DNA of 64,000 bases from Flaccisagitta enflata. Its lineage: Eukaryota > Chaetognatha > Sagittoidea > Aphragmophora. The DNA lies in the NCBI GenBank assembly GCA_965153355.1, contig OZ231128.1:9548001-9612000 (forward strand), in the 5' to 3' direction. The position numbers were made by a program, and so were the translations under genes. The notes beneath the pieces were generated by a model. It was given only the letters and a program-made list of their open reading frames with translations. It did no database searches and was not told the origin of the DNA. Below, one piece after another: positions 1 through 13,731 of the stretch. Every line of letters begins with the position of its first letter. Positions within the stretch are counted from its first letter, which is position 1.

Positions 1-440
1 GGCAGCTGTTCCAAAGAGCTGATGTCCTGAAGGACGCAGGGGTGAATTTCCAGACGTCTGTCCTCTTGTCCCTTCTTCCGTCCTTCTGTCCGTCCCACCT
101 CCCTTTTGGCTATCTATGTCTCAAATTAGTCTTCTCAGACCTGTATTCAGCCATCCATGCTTCAGGCCTCAAATCATCCCTACAGGCTTCAAATCACGTC
201 TTCAGGCCTCAAGTCTAACCTCCAGGCCTCAAGACTGGCCGCCAGACTTCAAATCTGCCCTCAAGACCTCAATTCTGCCCTCCAGACCCCAAACCTTCTC
301 TTCAGGCCTTAAATCCGCCTTCAATGACCTAAATCAGTTATCTGAGGCCTGAAATATACCCCCTAAGTTTGTGTGGAAATCCACCCCTGTGTTCTACAGT
401 ATCGGCCTTTTGGGGTCGCTGCCCCGCTCTCTCTTTTCTT
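1..440. mobile_element. Family C element with 21-bp tandem core (truncated at window start)
   Basis: The left arm begins GGCAGCTGTTCCAAAGAGC and reads on to GCAGGGGTGAATTTCCAGACG. An inverted arm at about 368-430 reads GGAAATCCACCCCTGTGTTC and then CGCTGCCCC. Between the arms lie about ten degenerate 21-bp units of the type CAGGCCTCAAATC. The 21-bp period keeps one frame open over positions 116-352, but the peptide is only the repeat. The same arms recur in nine other places in this window, which is why I call it a dispersed element and not a local satellite. Confidence 0.7.
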
Positions 441-561
441 TCTATAATCTTCATTTCTTGCTTGACTTTCAGCCTTTTTTCCAGCCTTTTCTGTACATTT
501 TTACTGATTTTTTCTTCACTCGTCCTTGTTATTCTGTCTCCTCTTTTTCTCGTTTCTTTCT

Positions 562-1590
<1,029 letters not shown>

Positions 1591-1607
1591 TCGGTCCTTC
1601 CCGGCTT

Positions 1608-1790
1608 CCGTGCGTCCGTGCGTCCGTGCGTCCGTGCGTCCGTGCGTCCGTGCGTCCGTGCATCCATTTGTCCATACGTCCGTGCGTCCATTCATCCGTG
1701 CGTCCGTGCTTCCGAGCGTCTATGCATCCATGCGTCCGTACCTCCCTGCGTCTGTGCGTACCTGCGTCCCTGCGTCCATTATTTTGAGCA
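1608..1790. repeat. GCGTCCGT octamer minisatellite
   Basis: Perfect 8-bp units (GCGTCCGT) at 1612-1660 degrade into variants such as CATCCATT and CTTCCGAG up to about 1790. Reading frames on both strands stay open because CG-rich octamers rarely make stops. The unit resembles the GTCC core of Family A, so this may be an expanded relic of such a core. Confidence 0.9.
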
Positions 1791-2015
1791 GACTTTGGGT
1801 GAGACTGTAATTCTCTTTTGATGTCCACTTAAAATAGAAAAGAATATGTGCTCCTGTCGGTCCATCAGACACGCATTTTCAAACTGTTTTATTGACTTCA
1901 TCGATATGTCCATCAGATGATCTGTCTGATGTTCGAAAAGTTCCATAAAAACTGACCTCAACCTCCCCCCCAACCCCTCTACCTCTCATTATTCTCCTTC
2001 CTCATCTCTCTTTCC

Positions 2016-2531
2016 TTTTTGGGCAGCGGCCCCAAAGGGCCGATGTTCTGTGGGACACAGGGGTGAATTTCCAGACGTCCGTACGTCTGTACGTACGTCC
2101 CCCCCAAGCTTCTCAAGCCTCAAATTCCCATTGAATAACATGAGAAATTGACAAAATACAAGCTTCCCATTGAATAATATAGAAATTTTCAAAAAAATGA
2201 AAAATGGCATGATTCCCATTGAATAACATAGGAAATTTATGAAAATTGAGAAAAATGTAAAATTCCCATTGAATAACATAGTAAATTGATGAGAAATTGA
2301 AATAATGCAAAATTCCTATTGAATAACATGGAAAGCTGCTACAAGGCTGTACAAAGCTGTACCAAGGCCTCAAATATGCCCTCTCAGGACGTCTGGAAAT
2401 TCACCCCTGTGTCCTACAGGACATCGGCCCTTTGGGGCCGCTGCCCTGCTCTCACTCCAATTCTTCAGCTAATCACTCCAAGCAGGGCATCGGGTACCGC
2501 TGACCATGTGCGATCCTTGGATGACTTGTTT
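2016..2531. mobile_element. Family C element with a core of about 60-bp repeats
   Basis: The left arm begins TTTTTGGGCAGCGGCCCC and reads ACACAGGGGTGAATTTCC. The inverted right arm at about 2390-2455 reads GGAAATTCACCCCTGTGTCC and then GGGGCCGCTGCCCTGCT. It ends with the family tail, GCAGGGCATCGGGTACCGCT followed by a T-rich end. The core is five AT-rich units of about 60 bp that each contain CCCATTGAATAACAT. This differs from the 21-bp core of other copies although the arms are the same. Confidence 0.8.
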
Positions 2532-2935
2532 TTTCTCCTCCTTCTCCAGTTCTCCAGTTCTCCCTCTTCCCATGACATGACTCCACATTATCTTCTTTTC
2601 TTTCTTCCTCTTCCCATAACTCCATCTTCTTCTTGTTCTTCCTCTTCTTCTCTATCTTCTACTTCTACTTACCTTTCTTCTTCTCTATCTTCTACTTCTA
2701 CTTGCCTTTCTTCTTCTCCTTCTCCTTCTTTTTCTTTTTCTTCATCATCTTTTTCTTTTCTTACTATTCTTCCTTCTTCTTCATCTTCTACTTACCTACC
2801 TTTCTTCATTTCTTCTTTTCATCACTTCACTTTTCACATTCTTCCTTCTTCCTTCTTCCTTCTTTCTTTCTCTTCCTTCTTTTCCCTTGTTCACTCTCTT
2901 CCTTTCTTATTCTTCCTATCCTTCTTCTCTTCCTA
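2532..2935. repeat. Degenerate polypyrimidine (TTC/CTT) tract
   Basis: About 400 bp almost free of purines on the plus strand, with imperfect TTCTTC and TCTACTTCTACTT runs. It directly abuts the T-rich tail of the Family C copy. The 205-aa frame crossing it is low complexity. Confidence 0.85.
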
Positions 2936-3029
2936 AGACTTCTCCACATAATCACAATGAACGAGGCACAAAATGCTCCTTCTGTCTTTCGTGAAAAAGG
3001 ATGAATCATGGTTTGAGCACACACCTATC

Positions 3030-3144
3030 GTTTTTTTTTTGTGTTTTGAGCTTACTGTTCCTGCGCAAATGCTTTAGTGACCTTCTCCATCACTGCCACT
3101 GCCCACCCGCACGCGGTTAGGGTAGCCGTGTATCCGGCCTTGTT
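3030..3144 (+). mobile_element. Family A (A2 subtype), 3' part
   Basis: Carries the A2 3' landmarks in order: CTGTTCCTGCGCAAATG, GTGACCTTC, CTGCCCACCCGCACGCGG, GTAGCCGTGTATCCGGCC and TTGTT. The hairpin end and GTCC core are missing or too diverged to see. Confidence 0.75.
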
Positions 3145-3158
3145 TCAAAATGGAAGCA

Positions 3159-3373
3159 TTTTTAGTTGCGGACACGCAACTCTATCCGTCGGTCCGTCCG
3201 TCCGTTGGTCCGTCGGTCCGTGAACACGAGTTGAAAAGTGGAAAAATGAGCGTTTGGAAGCTTGTGAATATGTCTGTGTTGGAAAGGGTGTTGGGTGGGC
3301 TGTTGGGTGTGGATTGGAGTTGGCTGCCCCTGCCCACCCGTCCGCAACGATATTGTGACCCCGCGTCACTTGT
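3159..3373 (+). mobile_element. Family A (A1 subtype), near full length
   Basis: Starts TTTTT followed by the hairpin AGTTGCGGACACGCAACT, then a (GTCC/GTCG)n core, then GAGTTGAAAAGTGGAAAAA. The 3' part carries CTGCCCACCCGTCCGCAAC, whose GTCCGCAAC is the inverse of the hairpin arm GTTGCGGAC. It ends with the alternative tail GTGACCCCGCGTCACTTGTT. It lies head to tail with the preceding A2 fragment. Confidence 0.85.
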
Positions 3374-3686
3374 TTTTCTATACTACCCCTTGCTACTCGT
3401 TCCTGACTGGGTTTGTGTATGCAGCCTTGTTTTTTGCTTCCTTTGAGCAGGTGACTTCAGCATTGATGACGTCGACATCAGGGAGATGAACATGGCGAGA
3501 CGCAGATGATAAAACAAGTCAAGAAAGATGGATGGAATCAGAGATGCAGGTGCAGGTCAAAAGCAAAGGGAAATTATATTTATGTGGAGGGGGGAGGACG
3601 CAATGGTAACCTGAGCAAGGGCTAGGTCTAGGCGGACCGTTTTGCGCCTAATCGTCAATCGTTGCCGTTGTCATCAACCTATTGAT
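3374..3686. other. Unique stretch, nothing recognised
   Basis: Moderate-GC sequence without a sustained frame or repeat. It lies between oppositely oriented Family A copies. Confidence 0.4.
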
Positions 3687-3850
3687 AACAAGTGACCTGG
3701 GGTAACAATATTGTTGCGGACGGGTGGGCAGGGATATCCAACCCCCACCCACACTCCAACCCACGTCCAACACTCAAACATACAAAGAAAGTATCAAAAA
3801 CACACGTTATCAACCCGATCACCATCACCGTCACATGATGAAAGGATTCA
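3687..3850 (-). mobile_element. Family A (A1), truncated, reverse
   Basis: Begins AACAAGTGACCTGGGGTAA and continues TTGTTGCGGACGGGTGGGCA, the reverse-orientation start of A1, with the A1 body (CCAACCCCCACCCACACTCC) after it. The GGAC core and terminal hairpin are absent. Confidence 0.75.
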
Positions 3851-4064
3851 CATAATGACAATAACGGTCTCAAACACACTTATCAGGAAGTTTAGGAACT
3901 CGATCAACCGATTTGGGCCTCCGATGAAATTGACAGGGTAAGTAAATTTGATAATTCTCTTTCATTTGGCTTCAAGCAGAATGCTCTACGACAAATATTT
4001 TTCGTGTTATGATTTTTCTAAGATTTATTTATGACAAGTTCAAAATGAATTTTTTTTAAATTCT

Positions 4065-4510
4065 TATGATTTTGTGTAGGATCAATAATGGAGTGTATTT
4101 ATGTTTGTCTGGGCATGCAAATACAGGAAAACATGTTTATGAGCAGAACTGCTCATCTGTGAGGGTGTTTTTGAGCATTCTAGCTCAGTTAGCTCATTTA
4201 GTTCAGTCTTTTTTTTTCTGATTTCAAATGTGACAAATGAATAAATGTCTTGATATATGTTTAAGCAAGGAAATACAAAAGTCAGTGAGCATAGCTGCTC
4301 ATCTGTGAGGGTGTTTTTGATTATTCTTGCTCAGTTAGCTCATTTAGCTCTTTTTTTTTCTTATTTTAAGTGGGATAAATAAATTAATGTTTTGATGTGA
4401 ACGTGCAATTACAAGAAAGCATGTCAGGGAGCATAGCTGCTTATCTAGTTGACTGATTTTGAGCATTTTAGCTCATCTAGCTCATTTGGCTCCCATTTTT
4501 CTTTGATTAT
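4065..4510. repeat. Three-copy tandem repeat, unit about 145 bp
   Basis: Anchor motifs GAGCAGAACTGCTCATCTG, GAGCATAGCTGCTCATCTG and GAGCATAGCTGCTTATCTA occur at 4141, 4287 and 4429. Each is followed by TAGCTCA-type motifs and preceded by a conserved ACAGGAAAACATGT-like segment. The units are AT-rich and clearly diverged, so the array is old. Confidence 0.85.
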
Positions 4511-5486
4511 CAGTGTAATTAATACATACAATTACTCTTGATTTGATCTAACAATTAAAAAAATTTGCAGTGACTGAATACAAAAGCTTGGTGAAAAGTG
4601 ACCAATGCTTACGTCTTTTTTCCTCACGGCGACAGCCGCCATTACCGATACTTTTCGCCATTTGCGATGAATGACCCTGTGATTATTAGATTGCATCTTA
4701 GATTGGCATCGGTAATGTGACGCTGTAATAACCAAATGGTATCTTAGACACAATTGTGCCATGATCTGATGTTTGTAGTCGTAACATGGCATTGACATTT
4801 GTAATCTGCAGTTTTTCTGCACACGACACGGAATATAGCCTTTAATTCGCAAATCATTTAACTGATTCATCGATGATCCTCATTCAAATTCCCGTACACA
4901 AAACGTCATCAGGTAGTCTAATTTAAGTTATGGAGATTGTCGAGACTCCCTAATATAGCAGGTACATAACTTGACCCGGGAATCTCTAAAAATAATAATC
5001 TTGATAATATCGACGTGATTTGGAGGAATCACCGTGTGCCGGAAAAATTTCCAGATATCTTAATCTTTTGTATTGACAAAATTCCTTGTCGCAATTCAGG
5101 TTGAATAATCCCCTAGTTAGATGTTGGTAGTGATAGGTTGCTATCTAATTGGCGCGTAGAAATATCATTCCAAAACCAAAAAAACCAAGCGTTGTATAAC
5201 AGAGACATTTTTGTGTTTGTTACTAGATTTCATGTGATAGCTCTAAGATAATGCAATATGCAAATGATTTAGTGAAAAAACCAAGTCGCTCTTAGATTTT
5301 TGTTTTCAAAACTGTGACTCCCAAGTTCATAAATTTCTCGCCCAATGCCTTTTCTTCAATATTTTCTTGACGCTGCCAAGAACAATAACTCTTCTTGAGA
5401 CGATTCAGGAAAATTTTTGAAACGAGCAGTACGAAGAAATCTGACGCTCGCCCAAAAAGATGGGATGTTGAATGGATCGACATAAT
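4511..5486. other. AT-rich unique stretch with one shared hairpin motif
   Basis: No gene is supported. The 112-aa reverse frame at 4532-4870 has no recognisable motif. A short segment at about 4608-4650 (TTTTTTCCTCACGGCGACA, then GCCGCCATTACCG) is similar to 32498-32535, which suggests an old dispersed element. Confidence 0.45.
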
Positions 5487-5668
5487 TACAGTGACGCGGG
5501 GTCACAATATCGTGGCGGACGGGTTGGCAGGAGAGTCCAACCCTCTTCCACACAACCTCCACCCCCAGACAAATGAGCAGAATCTCACATTTTTCGACTT
5601 GTGCGGACCAATGGACAGACAGACCAACGGCCGGTCGAAGCCTCTCATAGTTGTCCGCAATCAAAAAA
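5487..5668 (-). mobile_element. Family A (A1), reverse
   Basis: Begins with GTGACGCGGGGTCACAATAT, continues GGCGGACGGGTTGGCAGG, has a shortened core (GGACCAATGGACAGACAGAC) and ends with CCTCTCATAG plus TTGTCCGCAATCAAAAAA. The final hairpin is half missing. Confidence 0.8.
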
Positions 5669-5694
5669 GGACTCTGATTCGCGTCAGAAGCAGG

Positions 5695-5695
5695 T

Positions 5696-5751
<56 letters not shown>
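5695..5751. repeat. (CT)n microsatellite
   Basis: About 56 bp of pure CT just downstream of a Family A end. Confidence 0.95.
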
Positions 5752-5754
<3 letters not shown>

Positions 5755-5867
5755 CATACTCTCACTTGACCAGGCCTCAGGAGGGAGGTGTGCTGACCTC
5801 TGGTGGGAGGGAAGACAAACAAAAATCGGACGTGAGCAAACAAAGAAGCAAACAAAAGGCGTCAATT

Positions 5868-5968
5868 TTGTCGACGGCGGCGGCGACGACGGCGGGGCGG
5901 TGGGGGTGGTGATGGTGGTGGCGACGATGGTGGTGGTGGTGGCGGCAGCAGCGACGACGACGGCAGAC
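5868..5968. repeat. GGC/GGT/GAC trinucleotide tract
   Basis: Mixed GC-rich triplets (GACGGCGGCGGCGACGACG, then GGTGGTGGTGGTGGCGGC). It is a local GC peak in otherwise AT-rich surroundings and translates as low-complexity proline, serine and arginine runs. Confidence 0.9.
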
Positions 5969-6032
5969 GGGGTGAATGATAAGTCACTAAACATGCGTCC
6001 CACTGACAGGAAGCCTCGGACATAAGACGCAA

Positions 6033-7080
<1,048 letters not shown>

Positions 7081-7157
<77 letters not shown>
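7081..7157. repeat. (CT)n microsatellite
   Basis: About 77 bp of pure CT. A purine-strand (GA)n follows at 7331, so the two tracts form an imperfect long inverted repeat with a loop of about 175 bp. Confidence 0.95.
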
Positions 7158-7160
<3 letters not shown>

Positions 7161-7327
7161 CTTCTTGTTTTCTTGTTTTCTATCATTCTATTCTGTTTTT
7201 TTTCTCTAAAGTCCTCGTCGTTTTCTCATATTTGTTCCTTTCAGAGCTCAGAACCAATTTGTCTTCATTTCTTTCCGCTCACCTTTTCTCTTCGCTTCAT
7301 TAATCGCCGGGAATGGGACAGAGATGG

Positions 7328-7330
<3 letters not shown>

Positions 7331-7426
<96 letters not shown>

Positions 7427-7434
7427 CAGAGAGA
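7331..7434. repeat. (GA)n microsatellite
   Basis: About 100 bp GA with CAGAGACAGA interruptions at its 3' end. Confidence 0.95.
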
Positions 7435-7539
7435 GCACGAGACTCAATTATGCAAACGAGTTGGACGGGTATATCTTTGAAGCTCGGATGGACTGGGTCT
7501 GCACCCCGACCAAAGTCAAAGAAGTAAATTCAACCGAGG

Positions 7540-7660
7540 GCAACCAAACGAGGCCAACCCCAAAAAGGGTGATTGATTAGAGCTAACCAAATTAGAGAGA
7601 GACCAAACGAGGCCAACCCTACAAAGGGTGATTGATTAGGGCTAACCTAATGAGAGGGAG
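7540..7660. repeat. Two-copy 59-bp tandem duplication
   Basis: ACCAAACGAGGCCAACCC at 7543 recurs at 7602 with AAAGGGTGATTGATTAG and GCTAACC following in both copies. The first purine-rich unit boundary is GAGAGAGACC. Confidence 0.85.
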
Positions 7661-8081
7661 AGAGACACCGGGAAAGACTAAAGCGAGATCAGCTTAATGA
7701 AAAGTGGCTAACGATAGGCCGAACAAGCTTAAATGGGGAGAAAGCATAGTAATGATACAGACTTAAGTGATCGAATCATGAGAGAAAGAAACAAGCAAAT
7801 CCAAATGTGGCTGGTAACTAGCCAACAGGGTTGATATGCAGTACTTAACTGAAGTAACTATTCATCATAGTGTAGACAGTTTATAATTAGTTAGTCAAAG
7901 AAACTGAAAAGGCACGCGCACTGTGGTCTAACATGGGCAACTGTATGCAGATTAAGGCAGCTGTTGCACGACATCCAGCAAACCTTGAGATGCCAAACCT
8001 TTTTAGTTAATGAACTATGCAATTGCCGGCAATTTTGTTAATGATAGCCGAAACATCTTGGTTGAAAAGATTTGGGAGTTG

Positions 8082-9141
<1,060 letters not shown>

Positions 9142-9204
9142 GCGAATGGAGGTTCATGGTCAGTATGAAAATAAGATATTTGATGAAAACCAAAGAGTTC
9201 AATG

Positions 9205-9302
9205 TTACGGATGGATGGAAGGATATACAGACTCTCCAAAAAGACAGAAACTGAAGGATTGAAGGATAGAAGGATATTTGGAGTCTCCAAAAAGACACAA
9301 CT
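9205..9302. repeat. Two-copy tandem repeat
   Basis: AAGGATATACAGACTCTCCA at 9219 recurs as AAGGATATTTGGAGTCTCCA near 9269, each followed by AAAAGACA. Confidence 0.7.
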
Positions 9303-9596
9303 TGCGTACAGTCGACCATCCAAATTAGGGGGGGAGGGCACTTTCGCAAAAAAAAAAAAATGACGCAAAGAGTAATGATTATGGCCATGGGGTGTACCTG
9401 GCCATTTTTCGTCTGTTATGTCTTCGTTTCAACCACCAAAAAAAAAGGATTGAGAAAATAACTGAAGAAAAAAGAACCAGGAAAACCCTTTTGCTTCTTT
9501 TTTTCTGGCCTTTGTTAACAAAAATGACTTCTGAAGCGGTTAACGAGCCTTTGTCCAAGATACTTTATCATTGGTGAACGGTCCGTTAAGGACAGA

Positions 9597-9885
<289 letters not shown>

Positions 9886-10448
9886 AGGAAAGAAAAAAAA
9901 GGAAAGAAACAAGTGGGAGAGCACGTAGCCCGAGAGAGAGAGCGGCCACTTATGAGGTCGTCACACCAGCATGCGAAGCGGGGCCGGTAGTGGCAGGGCG
10001 CTATGACCGCCTCTGACCTCGCTAATAATGAAGGCTCTAAATCGACTCTGCCTCTCTCTTGTCTGGTAGTGACAAGGGAAAATGAAAGAGAACGAGAGAA
10101 AAAAAAAGAGACAATTTATGGCTTAAATTATTCATTCACTCATGAATGTGTTATTCTCTCTCTGTTTCCTTTCTTTTTCTTTTTTTTTCCTGCTCATGTC
10201 TTTTCTGCTTCCGTTCCATGCGCAGGAACTTTGTCTTTTTGTGTGATTCTTTTTTTCTTCCTTTTTTTTTTTTTTTTTGCGTTCATAATTCTTACATCTT
10301 TAGAAGGGAAAAAAAAAGGGGGGGGCATGAATGGATGAGTGACGGGAAAAAAAAGTCAAGAGAAATAGAGACACATAGAAAAAAAGATGGAATGAAGAAA
10401 AGAAAAAAAGATTGTTAGGAAAGAAAAAAAGGAGGCAAAAAGAAACAA
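9886..10448. other. A-rich and T-rich low-complexity sequence
   Basis: No gene. Contains purine runs, a T18 tract at about 10261 and an A/G run at 10308-10326. Confidence 0.5.
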
Positions 10449-10660
10449 AACAAGTCACAATATCGTTGCGGACGGGTGGGCAGGGGCGGCCAACCCCATA
10501 AACACCCCATGCCCCACCCAACTTCCCTTCCCACACCCATACATACATGAAAAGCTTCTAAAACGCTTGTTTTCCCACTTTTCGACTCATGCTTACGGAC
10601 CAACAGACGGACGGACGGACGGACAAAGCCTCTTATAGAGTTGCGTGTCCGCAACAAAAA
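10449..10660 (-). mobile_element. Family A (A1), full length, reverse
   Basis: Begins AACAAGTCACAATATCG, continues TTGCGGACGGGTGGGCAGGG, then the body with CCCACTTTTCGACTCATG, the core (GGAC)5, CAAAGCCTCTTATAGAG, and the terminal hairpin TTGCGTGTCCGCAA followed by CAAAAAA. It runs straight into a (GAAA)n tract, as if the A-rich end seeded it. Confidence 0.88.
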
Positions 10661-10684
10661 AGAAAGAAAGAAAGAATGAAACAG

Positions 10685-10723
<39 letters not shown>

Positions 10724-10747
10724 GAGAAGGAAAGAGAGAAGGAAGGA

Positions 10748-10783
<36 letters not shown>

Positions 10784-10839
10784 AAAAAAGAAAGAAAGAA
10801 AGAAAAAAAGAAAAAAAGAAAAGAAGAAAAAAAGGAGGA

Positions 10840-10919
<80 letters not shown>

Positions 10920-10950
10920 GAGAAAGAAAAAAAGAAAGAAAGAAAGAATG
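10661..10950. repeat. (GAAA)n microsatellite, about 290 bp
   Basis: GAAA units with GAGA, GGAA and AAAA variants. It starts at the A-tail of the Family A copy. Confidence 0.95.
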
Positions 10951-11142
10951 AACAAAATAGGATAGAAAGACAAAAACATTTATTTTTAGAAAGCATATGA
11001 TAGTCACTTATGGCTTAGGCTAATTTCACACGCATTAGCAAAAACAAATACAGAAAAAAGAGATTACAGAGGGGCGCCCAAATAAGTTTCAGGTTTTGTT
11101 GCTAGGGAAATAGAGCAAAAAAGTAACATTTTGGTTGTTTGA

Positions 11143-11354
11143 AACAAGGCCGGATACACGGCTACCCCAGTCGTGTACGGGTGGGCAGGGGCCATAATTA
11201 AGGTCACCATATCATTTGGGCAGGAGCAGTGAGGCTAAAAACCGTAAAAACCCAAAAAAAGGAAAGTGTGACGGACGGACCGACGGACGGACCAACAGAC
11301 GGACCGACGGACCGACAAAGCAGGGTGTAGAGTCGCGTAGCACGCGATTAAAAA
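11143..11354 (-). mobile_element. Family A (A2), full length, reverse
   Basis: Begins AACAAGGCCGGATACACGGC, then GTCGTGTACGGGTGGGCAGG, GGTCACCATATCATTTGGGC and a GGAC/CGAC core. It ends GAGTCGCGTAGCACGCGATT followed by AAAAA. The near palindrome at the end is the diagnostic hairpin. Confidence 0.9.
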
Positions 11355-11845
11355 TGAATGATTTACTTCAAACTGATGTCATTTGAAAAGAATCAAACCA
11401 TCAAGTTCTGCTTGGTCTAGAGTTGTAGATCTTTTGAAGCTCTTCACAATGCTCATGTATATGAAGTATGAATCATGAATCATGAATTTTTAGTTGCGGA
11501 CTTGCGACTCCAGAACTTGCCGTGTCGGTCAGTCAGTTGGTCAGTCGGTTGGTTAGTCGATCAGTCGGTCAGTTGGTCAAACAAGATGTGAGCGTCCTTT
11601 TGCTATTCCACTTCTGCCTAACCGCCCGCGACTGGGAGGAGTGTATACAGTCAGTGGACAAAACACTTTAGGTATATATATCATACCATTGGCTTCAATC
11701 CAACATACTGCTTAAAAACAAAATATTGAATGCGACAATCAGTTGCTCAAGTTACAGCCGGCTGTAACAAGCAACATGTTGTTTGCAACAACGAGTTGTT
11801 AGAATTACAGCCGGCTGTAATGCTACAATTTTGTAACATTACAGC

Positions 11846-12593
11846 CTATGCCGGATCAACCAATAGGCTAAAAAAGCTATAGCTTAGGGCCCCGCGCCTC
11901 AGAGGGGCCCCGCGCCTGCAGCACCCACCCCTGGAAAAAAAAGGAAAAAAAAAACGGGGAAAGAAAAAAAGAGAAAGAGAGAAAGAAAAAGAAAGAAAGA
12001 AAGAAAAAGAAAGAAAAAAAAAAAAAAAAGAAAGAAAGAAAAAAAAAATTGTCAGTATTACGTATTTTTGAAGCAGAACAAACTCCAATCCACTTTCCCA
12101 AATAGCGCTTCGCATCTACCTTTCCATGATAGTAACCAATTGCAGTGGTGAACGATATTTCTCCAAACTAAAACGCATAAAAAATGAATAAGGCACATCG
12201 ATCAGCTAAGATCGTTTGAAAAATCATACTCTTGTCATGATCTATCGAGCATAAACTTTTATGAAAAATTAATGTTGATGACATAATTGCAAAATAAGCA
12301 GCCAAAAAAAAACAGGAATGTTTGCTTTAAATTTTTCCACGGTGATAAGCTTTACTGTAATGGAAATGTCATATTTTGCTGTTTCATTTATTTTAAGTTC
12401 TTTAAATATGTCACTTTTAGGCAGACAGGAAGTTACGCACGCTAGATTAAATTTTAATCAACTGGTTTTGAGTTATTTGGTAAACAGGGATGGGGGGAGC
12501 AAAGAGGGGGGTTAGCAGGGGGGGGCAAAGAGGAGGGGGGGTTAGGGGGCCTTAGCCTAGCTTAGGGCCCCGCGCCATGTTGATCCGGCTTAG
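11846..12593 (+). mobile_element. Decayed hAT element with 8-bp TSD ATTACAGC
   Basis: Termini CTATGCCGGATCAAC and (inverted) CTAAGCCGGATCAAC match at 14 of 15 positions. The 8-bp ATTACAGC lies directly outside both ends (11838-11845 and 12594-12601), the duplication length typical of hAT. Subterminal CTTAGGGCCCCGCGCC is present at both ends in direct orientation. The interior holds an A/GAAA-rich tract (11935-12050), a degraded transposase C-terminus and G-rich runs (12490-12550). At 748 bp it is far shorter than an autonomous hAT. Confidence 0.9.
12108..12310 (+). pseudogene. hAT transposase C-terminal dimerisation region (remnant)
   Basis: Frame from 12108 reads LRIYLSMIVTNCSGERYFSK and then LKRIKNE before a stop. 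After frame changes, SIEHKLL, a stop, then KINVDDIIAK is readable. The order (NCSGER.FSKLKRIKNE, then SIEHKLL, then KIN.DDII) matches the hATC dimerisation region of ZMYM1/DUF4371-type hAT transposases as I know that family. At least four in-frame stops and one frameshift make it a pseudogene. The catalytic part is missing and replaced by an A-rich tract. Its position between the hAT termini and matching orientation support the element call. Confidence 0.82.
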
Positions 12594-12907
12594 ATTACAG
12601 CCGGGTGTTATTTCAACCTCTGGTTGTTGCATACAGTATTTTGTTTACTATCAGCTTGTTGTATCAAAACCAACGGTATGATATATATACCTATTATGTT
12701 TTGTCCGCTGACTGTATACGGCCTTGTTTAAAGGCTATCAAGGAGAAACAGTCTTCATTGTGTTTTGTGACGAATTGGTACTTGTTGCGTCTCTTCTTTA
12801 TACTTGTATAGCTAATTAACAAATTAAGTTACAAGATCGGGTTTGGACTACATCTGTAACATTTTTGAAGAATTTCTTAATCATCATGGATCTTATTGTT
12901 TTGAATT

Positions 12908-13045
<138 letters not shown>

Positions 13046-13139
13046 CAACCCTTTTCATAATGAATGAGCTTCACCGGTTTCCGTTGGTTTTGCCCATAAA
13101 TAAAACGCGCCTTCAGTTGAGTCTTGAGTTCTGCTTTCC

Positions 13140-13312
13140 TCTCGCTCTCTGTCATTCTCCGTTTGTCAGTTGGTCTCTGTCATTCTCCGTTTGTCTGTCA
13201 TTCTCCGTTTGTCTGTCGGTCTCTGTTATTCTCCGTTTGTCTGTTGATCTCTGTCATTCTCCGTTTGTCTGTTGGTCTCTGTCATTCTCCGTTTGTCTGT
13301 CGGTCTCTCTCT
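13140..13312. repeat. 28-bp minisatellite running into (CT)n
   Basis: About six units of TCTCTGTCATTCTCCGTTTG plus TCTGTCGG, some partial. It grades into (CT)n at 13305-13387. Confidence 0.9.
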
Positions 13313-13317
13313 CTCTT

Positions 13318-13387
<70 letters not shown>
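13305..13387. repeat. (CT)n microsatellite
   Basis: About 80 bp CT directly continuing the 28-bp minisatellite. The shared CTCT suggests one grew from the other. Confidence 0.95.
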
Positions 13388-13389
<2 letters not shown>

Positions 13390-13731
13390 TTCAATATTTC
13401 TTTTTCAGAGACTTTGGTCCTTCTTTTCTCAGGCAACCTCCAGACGTTCTTTTTTTTTTTCCTTTTCGAATTTTCAAAAGGCTCAAAACAGAGAGAGAGA
13501 ACGTGAACGTGCGTCTTTCATTCAGTCTGACAAATCATTCATTCACCGCATGGTTACACATGGTTACCCCAAAAAAAATCTATCAAGATTTGCTTCTCTT
13601 TTTTCTCTGTCTGAAAAATCTTAAGTCATTTTCAGTTTGGCCAATTTCCATTTTCCGTTTTCTGGTCGCTTTGACATCTCCACAAGCTCTTGGCCATATT
13701 CACATGTGAATATTTAAAAAACAAAAAACAA

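Larger units (their letters stand above)
11648..12714. mobile_element. Foldback MITE (family B) with 4-bp TSD TATA, interrupted by a hAT element
   Basis: Left terminus CAGTCAGTGGACAAAACAC, with GGTATATATATCATACC downstream. The right terminus is its inverse, TTTTGTCCGCTGACTG. TATA flanks both ends (11644-11647 and 12715-12718). ACAGCCGGCTGT-type palindromes occur inside both arms. Without the inner hAT it would be about 311 bp. A second copy is at 27863-28384. Four-base TSDs are known for several DNA transposon superfamilies, so I leave the superfamily unassigned. Confidence 0.88.
11487..12729 (+). mobile_element. Family A copy split by nested insertions
   Basis: The 5' part (11487-11647) has TTTTTAGTTGCGGACTTGCG, a GTCA/GTTG core, then CCGCCCGCGACTGGGAGGA and GTGTATA. 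The 3' part resumes at 12715 with TATACGGCCTTGTTT. Removing 11648-12714 and one TATA restores GTGTATACGGCCTTGTTT, matching the Family A tail GTGTATCCGGCCTTGTTT elsewhere. This proves the insertion boundaries. Confidence 0.9.

Noticed and set aside
4532-4870. 112-codon reverse frame
   Set aside because: No motif, and it overlaps a short segment shared with a repeat at 32.5 kb.
7081-7434. (CT)n and (GA)n as a transposon's inverted repeats
   Set aside because: Dinucleotide tracts of opposite strand are common here. The flanks do not pair and no target duplication is visible.
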